64,000 nt of DNA, taken from positions 1,304,501 to 1,368,500 of the forward strand of contig LSRY02000005.1 of assembly GCA_001643675.2 (NCBI GenBank), read 5' to 3'. Positions 51,901 to 63,202 of this stretch are shown here, one piece after another. The notes beneath the pieces were generated by a model. The model searched no databases and was not told where the DNA came from. It saw only the letters and a list, made by a program, of their open reading frames with translations. How positions within the stretch are numbered: the first letter of the stretch is position 1; every line of letters begins with the position of its first letter. The position numbers and the translations under genes are program-made. The stretch is from Monocercomonoides exilis (taxonomy: Eukaryota > Preaxostyla > Oxymonadida > Polymastigidae).

Positions 51901-54900
51901 TCATTTGCAACAGAGCTGATGGCAGAGAAGGCCAATATCTTCGCCATAAAGTGTGAATAACAAGGCAGACGGTGTGTTTGTGTCTGGGTGAGCAGATCGA
52001 GGGAGTATGGGGAAGTAGAAGAGGAAGAAGAAACCAAAGACGTGTTATTCGATACATTCAAAGAAGAAGAAGAAATAGCAGAACCAGAAGCAGAAACAGC
52101 AGAGAAAGAAGCACTTCGAGTTTTTGAACCAACTCCTCTGCTTCCTCCTCCTCCAGCAATTCTTCCTCTTTCGCTTTCCATCCCAACAGCCTCCACCAAA
52201 CGAAGCAAGTTCTTTGGGATTGCCACACTCAACGGCGCATCCAACGTCTCCATGATGCGTGTCAATGAATAAGATTGAGAACTTACTGCAGAAGAAGAAG
52301 AAGAAGAAGAAGAAGAAGAAGAGGAGGAGGAGGAGGAGGAGGAAGAAGAAGAAGAATAAGGATTATACCCGCCTCCGCAGTATCTCCTCGGATTCTCCAT
52401 CACACTCATCAGCGCATTCCTCACACCCACTGCAACTGACTCAGAAATCGACGGTTTGACTTCGTTTTCTCGTTCGAGCGAGGCGATGGTGTCTGAAACA
52501 GAGGCAAATGACATCGTTTCCGCCTGCGAAGAAGAGCGGGAAGAGAAAGAGGAGTAGGAATCAGAGGAGGTGGAAGGCTCTCTTGTGTGTGTGGCTGTGA
52601 GTGGGTCTGAAAGTGAGTATGACGACTTGTTGAGAAAGAGAGAGGAAGAGGAGGTGAAAGGGGAAGAATCTGAAGAATCTGAAGAAGAAGGCAAAAGAGT
52701 TGAAGAAAAAAACATTGAAGAAGAGTCAGAAATGTGATCTTGAGGCAGCTCTGCAGAAGGAGAATCTATTTGATTGGGCGGGTGGAATATGCAGGCTCTG
52801 ACTGAAATGTAATCAGCAGGCAAACCCGAAAGCAGTTGTTGTTTTTCTCCTCCTCCCCCTTCTCCTCCTCCGCTGCTCGACCGGGAATACAACCTGGAAG
52901 TTTGCTCACTTTCGCTTTTTCTCCCCTTTTCTGTGGAAATTGACGTTTCTTTGGGTTTATCGTTTTCTGTGGATTCTTCAATGTTTAATTGCTTTTCAAT
53001 CTGTGATTGTTTGCTTGGCTCAAATTCTGACGATAACGAAGTTGTAATAATACTCTTATATGTGTCATCATTAACTAGTTCATTCTTCTCTTCCTTTTCC
53101 TGTTTTCCCTCTTCGCTCTTCTTCTTCTCTTTCAATTTCTCTTTCTTTTTTTCTTTTTCCTTCTCCCTTTCTCTCTCTCTTTCTTTCTCCCTCTCTTTCT
53201 TCAACGACACATTTGTTGCAACCATCCTATCAAACAAAGAGGAAGGGATCAGAAGAGGATTCAGCGAGGCATAGAAAGCTGGAGAGACAGGCAAATCAGA
53301 CGAAAGAAAGAGAAGACGAAGAGAAACACTTTGGGGAACAGGAAATGAAGTGAATGGCATAGAAAGATTGAGAGTGAGTGGAGGGAGAGGCAAAAATACG
53401 TGTGTGAGCACAGCATCGTCTTCATAAGAAGAGGGTTTTTTCTTTTTGGTTGATTTTTTCTTTTTCTTCTCTTTCTTCTTCTCTTCCTTCTCTTTCTCTT
53501 TCTCCTTTTCCTTCTTTTTGGTCTTGTTCTTTGTCTTTTCTTTCGTTTTTGATTTCTTCTTCTCCATTGCTTTATTATCAACATCTTTTTCTTCTTCTCC
53601 TTTTATTTCTCCTTCTCCTTCTTCTTCTTCTTCCTCTTCTTCTTCTTCACCCTCCTCTTCCTCTTCCTCTTCTTCTTCTATTACTTCACCCGACGAAGAA
53701 GCAGAAGAGTCAGAAGAATGGACAGTTGCATATGAACTGTCACCAGCAGAAGGCGGAGGAGGAATAGGAACAGCATTTGTGAGAGGAAGAGGAAGAGGAA
53801 GAGGAAGAGAAGAAGGAAAAGAAGTTGAAAGAGAAGAAGGAAAAGAAGAAGGAAGAGGAAGAGGAGGAGGCAAAGAAGAAGACAAAGAAGAAGGAAGAGA
53901 ATGAGAAAAACTTGAAGAAGAAGAAGGAGGTGGTGGGAGAGGGCGAGAAAGAGGATAAGATGAATGTGAAGTAGATGAGGAAGAAGGAAGGAGAAGAAGA
54001 GAAGAAGAAGAGGAAGAAGAGGAAGAAGAGGAAGAAGAGGGATAAGGTATTGATAAAGTAGGAGCAGTGGTTAATACAGGGGGTTGAGTACATTCAGAAG
54101 AAGAAGAAGAAGAAGAAGATGATGATGATGAAAGAGAAGATGGATTGGAAGAAAACGAAGAAGGAACAGAAAATGAGGAAGAAGAGGAAGAAGAGGAAGA
54201 AGGTGAAGGTGCTGTTGAATTGCTATTGGAAAGAGAATTTGAATCATTCAGATTTGAAGAAGATGAAATGTTTTCATTGTTTATGTTGTTTGGACTGTTA
54301 ATGTTATTTGAAGAAGAAGAAGAAGAAGATGATGAGGAAGAAAAAGAAGAAGAAAGTGAAGAAGAAGAAACAGAAGTTGAAGCAGAAATAGGAAGATGGA
54401 AGCAAACAGAAGATTGTTGAAGGTCGAAGGCAGGGTGGAGTGAGGAAGAACGATAAAATAGAGGCATTTCTGCGTTTCTTTGGAGAAGATTGGGAGAAGA
54501 AGAAGAAGAAGAGGAGGAGGAGGAGGATGATGATGATGAAGTGAAAGTGGAAGAAGAAGAAGAAGAGGAAGATGATGTTGATAATGTTTGATCTGAAGAA
54601 GAAGAAGAAGAAGAAGTATCAGTATTAGGATTGAGAACAGTTGAAGAAGAAGAAGAAGAAGAAGAAGATAACGAAGCAGGATTTGGTATTAATCCAAGCA
54701 AATTTGGAGAAGAAGAAGAAGAAGAAAGTGAAATGGAAGATGAATGGCCTGTTGGGAAGAAAGGAAAAAGACTCAAATAAGAGGCAAAAAGAGAGGCAGA
54801 AGAGAAAGACGGGGAAGAAGGAACAGAAACAGGATGGAAGGAGCTGTAGTGGTAGTGAGGAGATGAGAGAGAGAGAGAAAGAGAAGAGGAGGAAGAGGAG

Positions 54901-57900
54901 GAAGAAGAAGAAGAAGAGGAGGAGGAGGAAGAAGATGATGAATGTAATGAAGTGGAAGAAGAAGAAACTTTTTGAAGTGAATCATTTTTAGTGGTCTTGT
55001 TTTTGACATTTGCTTGCTTAGAATTCTGATATTTTGATAAGCAAACATCTTTTTTGCTTCTCTTTTTTTCTGTTTTCTTCTTTTCGTTCTTATTCACTTT
55101 TTCTTTTTCTTTTACTCTTTTGGATGAAGAATTAGAAGAAGCAATAGAAGAATGATTTGACGTGACTGAGGTGTTTTGTATGTTTATAGGCATTTGATGG
55201 CCATTGAAAGAGAGAAGAGGAGAAGATTGAAGAGGCTGGAAGGGATAGAGCGAGATGTTTGAATCAGACAATGAGGAAGAGGAAGAGGAAGAGGAAGAGG
55301 AAGAAGATGATGACAACGTTGAAGGAAAGGAAGCAGAGGAAGAAGAAGACGTTAAATTGGTTTGCAAATGTTTATTCACCTCTTCATAATTCGAATCAGA
55401 AATAGTTTGCGAAATTTCATTGATTTCACATTTTCCTTCGTTTTCCTTGTTATTAACAGTATTTTCATCTTCATCAGCCTTTTTCTTCTCTTCAGGAACA
55501 TAAACTTCTGGTTGAATAACATCGGCTTCTTCAGAAGAAGATGTTGAATCATTATTACTTTGTTGTTCATCTGCTATTTTTGCCTCTTCGGTTATTCTTG
55601 TTTTGTTCTCTGTTTGCTTTGTTTGTGAAGAAGAAACATTGTTAGAAATCATTTGGTTTTCTTCTTTATCATTTTCACTTTCTTTTGCAGTGACAGAAAT
55701 TTTATTCTGTTTATTTGATTTCTTTGATATATCTTTTCTTTCTTTATTCTTCTTCTCTTCTTTTTCTTCTGCTCTTTCTTCATAACTTCCTCTTCTTTCC
55801 ATCACATTTAACTCATTTTTCCTCTCATCTTTTCCCAATCCAGTCAATGAAGCATACAATTCTCTATCAAAAGGGCGATATTCACTCGAAAGCGAGCAAA
55901 GCGACTCATAATGAGAGATTAGAAATGGCTGGAGCACTTCTGGAAGAGAGAGAAGATAAGAAAGGGAAAGAGAGAAGCGATAATGATGATGATTGTGATT
56001 TTGATTGCTGTTTCTGCTTTTTGAAGGGCGGATGGTTGCAGCAGAATGAAATGTTTGAATTGAAGTGGAAGAAGAAGAAGAAGAAGAAGAAGAAGATAAT
56101 GTTGATAATGATGAAAACGAAAAAGAAGATGATGACGAAGATTGCAATGTTGACAACTTCTTTTTATTGTTTTGTTCTTTCTGATGGCAATTTTTCAGAA
56201 TTGTTGGCGGTGCTTCAGTATCCGAAGTTGGTCTTCCACAAACTTCCTTCTTTTTCGCGTCTTCTTCTTCTTCTTCTTCCTTCTCTTTCCTTTCTTTCCT
56301 CTCCTTCCTCCTCCTCTCCTTCATTCTCGCAACATCCTTCATTGCTTGTATTGTTCTCCACACCGCTGCAAACGACTCTGTTGTGAATGTTGTGGGGTAT
56401 AAAAACGAAGTCAATAGCAAATTCCCCATTGCCAACAGCCCATCTCCATTCGATCGGAGCCTTGCGAATGAACGAGATAAGCAGCTAGATCTCAAAAGGG
56501 ATGAAAGGTTCAATGATTGCTTTGAGGAAACAAGAGAATTTTGCTTCTGTATCTTCTGTTGTTGATAAACCAATTCCTTCTTCATTTCTTCCTTCTCATT
56601 CTTCTCTTGTCTGCAATCACCACAATCGCCATAATCCTTCCAACCCTTTCGAATCCTTTTGAACTTTGCAATCTTCGTTCTCATTTCATTATCATCTGCT
56701 CCATTCCCTCCTCCTCCACCAAGCTCCAGCTGCTGAGCACGAATGAGCTTGTGAACAAACAGCGGGCGCGAGAAATGCGAGTGGATGGTGCGGAGACGAG
56801 AGAAAGATAGAAGAAGAGAAGATGGTTGGAGTCGGATGTCAAATAGAGAAGAAGAAGAGGAAGAGGAAGAGGAAGAAGAAGAAAGTGTTGATGATGATGA
56901 AGTGGAAGAAGAGGAAGAGGAAGAGGAAGAAGAAGAAGAAGAATACAAACCCGACGAAACCTGCTCACTCAGTTCTGTGTTTGCCAGCAGCGATTCCTCA
57001 GCAGCCGATGAAATGACGAACGGGCGGGACATGTAAGATATCTGGTTCTGCCTGCCTCTCTTCTCCTTCGCTTTGCTGGGCTGTGCAGAAGTGACCGACT
57101 CAATTGGGGGAAAAGTGCACATTTCATCGATGTTCCGCCTCCGCTTGTCGAGCTGCACGTTTTTGTATGTGGAAGGCGGGAGAAGAATGGTTGGTGGGTA
57201 AGAGAGAGGAAGAAGGAGGACGTTGAGCATCTCGGGGGAGATGGCAGAAGATGGGATTGTTGTGTGATTTGAGGCTGTGTCTGAAGAAGAAGATGAAATG
57301 TGGTTGGAATGTGATGTGTCTTTTGAGGATGTTGAAGGCTCAATTGGGTTGATGACAGAGTCAGCATAGAGGAAGAAGAGGACATCAATATCGTCCTTGA
57401 AAAAAAGAAAGAAAGAAAGAAAGAAGAATGCGAAATGAAAGATGAAAGATGAAGAAAAAAGAATAAGAATAAATAAAAGTTATGTTGTTAATAAAAAAAA
57501 AGGAAAAATAAAGAGAGAAATAAACAAAAACAATAACCCCATCAATATATCTAACAAATGTGGGGGAAAAACAATCAATTTTTAAACATCAATTAACATA
57601 CAACATGTCTTTTGTTGTTTCCCAGCGCTGGACTTTTCCACATTCCAGATGGAACAAGGCTAAAAGGGAAATACGGACTCTTCATAGCATCGCCTTCTTC
57701 CTGGCTCTCTGTGCTATTTTGCCCAGTTGCACTTTTCTTCTCCTTTTTCCCTCTTCTTTCTTTTCTTTTGAAATCTTTCCTTTTCTCTTTCGGAGCATCC
57801 AACTCGTTCTTTGTCGCTTTTTCTTTCTCAATCAACTTTTGCTGTCTGAGCAACTTCTCATAGCATCTCTTAATAGCATCTTCCAATGATACCTGCGGCA

Positions 57901-59058
57901 GCCTTGTTTTGTCATCAATGCTTCCTTTTGCTCGTGTGCTTTTCACTACTTCAAACTCTTCATTTCTTGCACACTTCATCAAACTCACTTCCTCTGTTAA
58001 GATTCCTCTCTCCATCAGTTCTTTGCGCCTTCGCCTGTACAGCCCCCTCAGCTTCATGTCAAAATCACTCAGCTCGTTGAGCACATCCCAAATGCCTGCA
58101 CCTTCCAGATCTGCTGTCCCCACCCATCGCTTGTACTGAAAGTACGAAAGGAGGGCATGCTTTGGCACAGTCGATGCATTGGATGCGAAGCAAGGTGGAT
58201 TCACAGAACCCGACAAATTGTTACTGATAGGCGAAGGCGACAGCGAGCTAGAGTGTCTACGACAATCAAAAGACGATATCGAGTCATCCCTAAACTTTGG
58301 CGCTACATCATCTTGTGTGGACACTCTTTCTCTTTGACTTAAATCTTCGCTCTCCTTTCTGGAAAAACCATCACTGGAGCTTAGTTCATCGTCTTCTTCA
58401 AAAAGTTCATCAATCGACATGACGCTCTTCACTCTTGCAAGCCTGTATCTCCGATTATTTATTTCTTGTGCATTCCATTTTTTGAGATAAGCCTCAGTAA
58501 ATTTTTGTGAAATGCGCCTAGAGAGATAATTATGAGTGAATCTAATATTTCGAATTCTCGTTAAAAGATCGTGTCTAAACAATCTCCAATTTTGCGTCTG
58601 GAGATGTCTCACAATTTTATGAAATTCTTCTCTAATTTCGTCATATAACGAAAGAATTTTCTGTTTGGATGTTGAGCAGTAACTTAAAGCTAGAGGCCGA
58701 ACTGAACCACGAGCAAATACATCCGATAGAGTAAAGTGATGAACATACGCATAGATGTCTTCTGTATCGTCAATTAAGACAGTGTATGAATCATTTGGTA
58801 GAGTATCAGGAACTTTTCGAGATTTGTAATCAACTTCCACGGTCATAATTCGAATTGCAAAGTAATTAATATCAAACGAAGATAAAGATATTCGTTGAGG
58901 ATAAACTAAAATTGGTATTGGCTATTAGTATCATTTTGAAAATTATTTTGTTAATATTCTGAAAAAATAATTCTTACCCCTTCTTGTTCATTAAATTCCG
59001 TTAAAATTATAAAATCATCATCTTTAAGGGCAACAGAGCCAAAAGTTTGTGGCAACAT
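48934..59058 (-). CDS. SMCR8-like longin/DENN protein, hugely expanded by poly-Ser inserts, 5 exons
   Basis: Exons 59058-58978, 58921-57602, 57395-49857, 49644-49273 and 49059-48934 give 3145 residues. The N terminus (LTEFNEQEG, then PIPILVYP and FDINYFAIRIMTVEVDY across the first intron) is a longin fold of the SMCR8/folliculin type. YVHHFTLSDVFARGSVRPLA, SKQKILSLYDEIREEFHKIV and the segment ending IRNIRFTHNYL parallel SMCR8 closely. Further on, HPIMKEAALALLCGVPVVV and ICIVGCLSLFVVG (about 2480) match the cDENN part, followed by LAGIELCGLSKGYL and LVFVWDFERD. Between them lie more than 1500 residues of poly-Ser, Lys/Glu and Pro-rich sequence. In animals SMCR8 works with C9orf72 as a GTPase-activating complex in autophagy and lysosome signalling; whether that holds here is inference. 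The two 3' introns (about 212 nt each) rest on splice sites and frame only. Confidence 0.68.
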
Positions 59059-59171
59059 CTGTTGGCCCCAGCGGAAATTATTAAAAAAATATTCTGATCT
59101 AACATATAATTATTTAATCAACAGTTTTTACTATGGGATAACGTTTTTTATAAATCGATTTATTGCTGTAA
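59059..59171. promoter_or_regulatory. Short divergent intergenic spacer, presumed shared promoter
   Basis: 113 bp between the start codons of the SMCR8-like gene (59058, minus) and the small three-exon gene (59172, plus). AT-rich; no named element recognised. Confidence 0.35.
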
Positions 59172-59539
59172 ATGTCTGGAGTCGGGACGCAATCTGCTGT
59201 AAAAGCAAGACAATTATTGCATGATATTGAAACATACAACAAAACGTTTTCTTTTCATATTTTAATTACAAATCCAAATTAGTTATTTTTTATAAATTTT
59301 CAAAGAACTGTTGATTATATATCTGGACAAATCGATAAGATAGAAGCAATAGATAAGGAATTTGTTCAAATTGTCAAGCCACTTAAAAATGAAACCCTTG
59401 CAGCCGAAGCAAATCGAAGATTGGATCTTAAGATTTGGGCTCTCGATCCATTGCCAACCGAAAAGGTATTAAAATATTGTTTTCTTTGCAGCTTTAGAAA
59501 TAATTTTTGACTTTTCAGTTGGCAAAGCATGCTCAATAA
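59172..59539 (+). CDS. Small helical protein of 84 residues, 3 exons
   Basis: Exons 59172-59245, 59306-59465 and 59519-59539 give 84 residues ending in TAA. Introns are 60 and 53 nt. The protein starts MSGVGTQSAVKARQLLHDIE, is amphipathic and mainly helical (VDYISGQIDKIEAIDKEFVQ), has KPLKNETLAAEANRRLD and ALDPLPTEK, and ends LAKHAQ. Length and composition suggest a small subunit of a coiled-coil complex; I do not recognise the family. The last exon encodes only six residues and the stop. It is supported by a TTTTCAG acceptor, an intron of normal size and an in-phase join. A nearer acceptor would give a 26-nt intron, which looks too short. Confidence 0.6.
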
Positions 59540-60125
59540 TACACATTTAGTTTCAACAAAACTTTATCGAAAAGAATATATTTTTTAAAGAAATTCAAAA
59601 CTTATCTAGATTCTTTTCTAAATGTTGACATTTCACGTTTTGTATCATATTCACTTCGATTTGCTTTTGTTTTTGGAGTCATTTAACTTTCAGTCGATAT
59701 CATTTTTATTATTTTCTTCACTTCAATTTTTTGTAATTGAAAATATATTCTTTGATAAGGAAATGAAAAGCTCTTAATTGCACCTTGAATAGATAAGTTA
59801 AAAGCATAATAGCCTGTTATTATACATATTCATAACTGCTGCCAAAAATAAAGAATCCTCATTGTTTTAATGTTTTTCGTTTATTGAAAGAATCATTCTT
59901 CTTTTCACAGATAAATGTTCATGATGAATGTTGATAAATAAATAAATAAATAGGCCAAAATTAAATAATGAAAAAAATACTTTTTACGAATAACTGCAAC
60001 ACTCTCGACAGAATCAAAAATAAAAAGCTAAAAGATTAATTATTCAAAACTGGAAACTGCTTATTGCCAAAATTTTTCACCATAAACAATCGTATGGTGT
60101 AATTTCCGGTTTGATTTTGAATCCT
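59540..60125. other. AT-rich spacer between convergent genes
   Basis: The 3' flanks of the small plus-strand gene and of the minus-strand phosphohexomutase gene. A short AATA/AATAAATA run lies near 59935-59952. No further feature. Confidence 0.45.
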
Positions 60126-62105
60126 TTATTGAACAATAGGAGGAAGCAGGTTGTTCACTTTGGGTTGAAGCAGATTTTCAACGACTGCATCAACAACCAT
60201 CTGAAGTTCTCTTACAACCTCATCGCGGTTTGGTCCTGTTAGTTCTGAATACCACTTGATCTTTGGCTCAGTTCCAGATGTGCGCACGGTAATAACCGCT
60301 CCGTTAGTGAAAGTGAGAGTGAGCATTTCAGCCTCGGGAGAAACAGGAAGCGTAGCAACGTGATCAGCACTTGTGGAATCAAATCCTGTGTGCAAATCGC
60401 GAACAGAGGAAATTGTAAGCATCTTTTTGGTCTCTGGGTGCATAAGCTGCTTTGGATAGTGGGCGTCTCCTGTTTTTCCTGATGGATCAAACAGATCTGT
60501 TTCTGTTCCGTTTCCAAGTGCTCTAATTCTGTTGAAAATTTTGGTGATTGTCGGAGGTTCGTAGCACAAAAGATACGAATTGTTCGACACAGCGATTCCG
60601 TATTCAGCATAGATCTCATTAAGCAATTGCTGCATTGTCTTCTTATCTTTCATGTATGTAAGTGCAATAAGCTCAGCGAGCGTAGCTGATGCAGACAATC
60701 CATCCTTGTCAACAATGATGTCTGAGTCAAGGCAATATCCAATAGCCTCCTCATAGCCAAACACAGCGTGAATTCCTTCCTTCTGGTCAAAGTCCAGCAT
60801 TCTGTTTCCAATCCACTTGAATCCTGTCAAAGTTTGCGCTGTATGGAATCCTTCTTTTTTCCCCATAACGTCGATGAATCTCGAAGACACGGCACTGTTG
60901 ACCATTGCAATTTTCGCCAAGCTTTCACCTGGGTGAGCTTCTTTCCAGTCGCACAATTGGCGATACGCAAAGATCGCTCCGATTTCATCGCCTGTAAAGC
61001 GGTGCCATGCCTTTTTCGCTTCGTCCCACTCAACAAAAGTGCATCTATCTGAGTCTGGATCTGTGGCAATAACAATGGGAATGCTGTTCTTTTCAGCTGT
61101 CTTCATGGCAAGGTCCAACGTTCCTTTCTCTTCGGGATTTGGAAAAGCTGCTGTGGGGAAGTCTGGATCAGGCTGAACCTGCTCTTCACAAGGAACTGGT
61201 TCCATCAAGCCAAAGGCCGAGAACACATCTTTAATAAAGCGATATCCAACTCCATGCATGGCGGTGTAAACAACCTTCATTTGTGGAATCTCTGTACCGA
61301 AACGGCGCTTTTTAGAAAGGACTGATGCGACCTTTTCGCAATATGAAGCCCAGCAAACAGCACCTGCATCTTTGTGAAGCGATGATGATGTTACACCGTC
61401 AACGTTGATATCCCAAGGTTGCAAATTTTCAAGGATTGATTGCTGAATATGTTTATCCGTTGGAGATACAATTTGTGCACTATTTGCCCAATAAACTTTG
61501 TATCCATTATCAACTTTCGGATTGTGCGACGCTGTAACCATAATACCAACTTTTGCTCCTGTAAGTCTAACTGTAAACGGTACATGAGGTGTGGCGCAAC
61601 AACTTGGAAATAGGTAAACGGGGACTTCTTTAGAAATCCAAACTGCAGCTGCGATTTTAGCAAATGTGCTGCTGTGGTGCCTTGCATCGAATCCAATGAC
61701 CACTCCCTTTTCTTTCAAATCAGGAAAAACAGAAAGCGCATAAGCGCACAGCCCCTATAAAATTTATCAATTTTTAAATTTCAAAGTTTTTCAAATTATT
61801 AAATATTTTTGAAAAAGTTCACAAACTTGTGTTGCTTGCTGAATTGTAAGGTTGTTCATACATGCATATCCTGCTCTCATTGGACCTCGTAAACCAGCTG
61901 TACCGAATGTCATTTTTTTCCCAAGAATTCTTTGCAATTCTTCGAATTTTTCTTCTTTGTATAAAGTTTCAATTTCCTTTCTTGTTTCTGGGTCTTTGTC
62001 CAATGCAAGCCATTCATCAACTAGATGCTTAACATTATCTTTAAAATATAAAAGGTTCATTATTATTTCTTGTTGATAAGAAAACAAACCAGATTGCTGT
62101 GTCAT
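60126..62105 (-). CDS. Phosphoglucomutase/phosphopentomutase (PGM2-like alpha-D-phosphohexomutase), 2 exons
   Basis: Exons 62105-61827 and 61754-60126 with a 72-nt GTTTGT...TAG intron give 635 residues; the join reads TIQQATQ/GLCAYALSVF. The enzyme moves a phosphate between C1 and C6 of glucose (or C1 and C5 of ribose/deoxyribose) through a phosphoserine. All four active-site elements are visible: the catalytic Ser loop VTASHNPKVDNGYK (Ser about 169), the metal-binding loop ATDPDSDR (about 325), the sugar-binding loop GYEEAIGY (about 428) and the phosphate-binding loop RTSGTEPK (about 585). N-terminal KKMTFGTAGLRGPMRAG is typical of the PGM2/phosphopentomutase branch, as is the length near 600. 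Probably cytosolic. The substrate preference between hexose and pentose phosphates cannot be told from sequence. Confidence 0.92.
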
Positions 62106-63159
62106 TTGTCACCAACAATTATTATAACTTACATATTAGATCAATTTTTGATTTTTCCGAAATGGTGATTTTTTACTCCAGAAAATCATATAAGTGAAAC
62201 TATAAGAGCAATAAAGCGCAAGCACATTTTTACGCTGTTAAACGTTCTATTTCCATGTTTTCAGTGTGTAAGTTCTTGTTGAAAGCATGTATAAATTCAG
62301 ACCGGAAAATTAAAAAAAAGTAATGAATAATGCTTAAAGAGCAATACAAAAATAAATGAATAATTTGAAATGTTTTTGTGCATGTTTGTGGATAATTACC
62401 TTGATTTTCACTTTCGCCTTCGAACATGGTGAAGAGTTAAGTTTTAGAATGATTAATAAATCGAATTTTTCCCAAACAGTAAAACTTTTAAAAGTGAATG
62501 CGATATATTTGATGGCATATAATGCTCGTTTATTTGATGAATAAAAAGAAAAGTTTTTCGACCACCTTTAAGTTTGTCGCTTTGGTGAGATGTTTGATTT
62601 CATATTTCACATTGAATATTCAAACCAAACTTATTTTAATATTTAACTTTTACAATAAATCTTTTTTTATCATGAATTGGTTATTTTTTGAATTTATTTT
62701 AAAGATCTGAGATCTTTTTGTTATTATTCATTTTGATATTTTTTATCTGAAAAAATCCATTTTTTGAATATTAATTTATAAGCACTATCAAAGATATTAT
62801 TTACATATTCGTTTGACTAGATTTTGCGGGAGAAATTTCTGATGGATTTCGTGAAGAATGCATGCAAATTTTTAGAAGCTTATCCCTCAAAAATGATGTT
62901 AGTTAAAAAAAAGCAGAAAATTCTTAGAAGATGGCATTGCACCATACACTTTCTAAGTTACAGAACATCAAAAAATGCATCACATTTTAAGAAAATCTGT
63001 CAACTCAAACGATTCATTCAATAAATGAAAACTAACTCATTGGGCAACAAGACTTTTTTGAAAGAACTTGAAGTTTTTGATAAGAATCATATTTTCTGCT
63101 TTATGCGTCAAGATGATAAATGAAAAAACTTGATCATAAGGTTTGATAATAAAATCAAC
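62106..63159. other. AT-rich gene-free spacer
   Basis: About 1 kb with only short frames. The frame at 62824-63024 (CKFLEAYPSKMMLVKKKQK) is faintly protein-like but isolated and without a recognisable family, so it is not called. Confidence 0.4.
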
Positions 63160-63202
63160 ATTTTTTTTTCATTTTTTCATTTTTTCATTTTTTCATTTTT
63201 TC
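63160..63202 (+). repeat. Tandem CATTTTTT octamer repeat
   Basis: About four tandem units of CATTTTTT directly beside the stop codon of the surface-protein paralogue. Confidence 0.75.

Noticed and set aside
62824-63024. Small plus-strand frame of 66 codons near the phosphohexomutase gene
   Set aside because: Isolated, no family features, no coherent partner exon, and set in AT-rich spacer.
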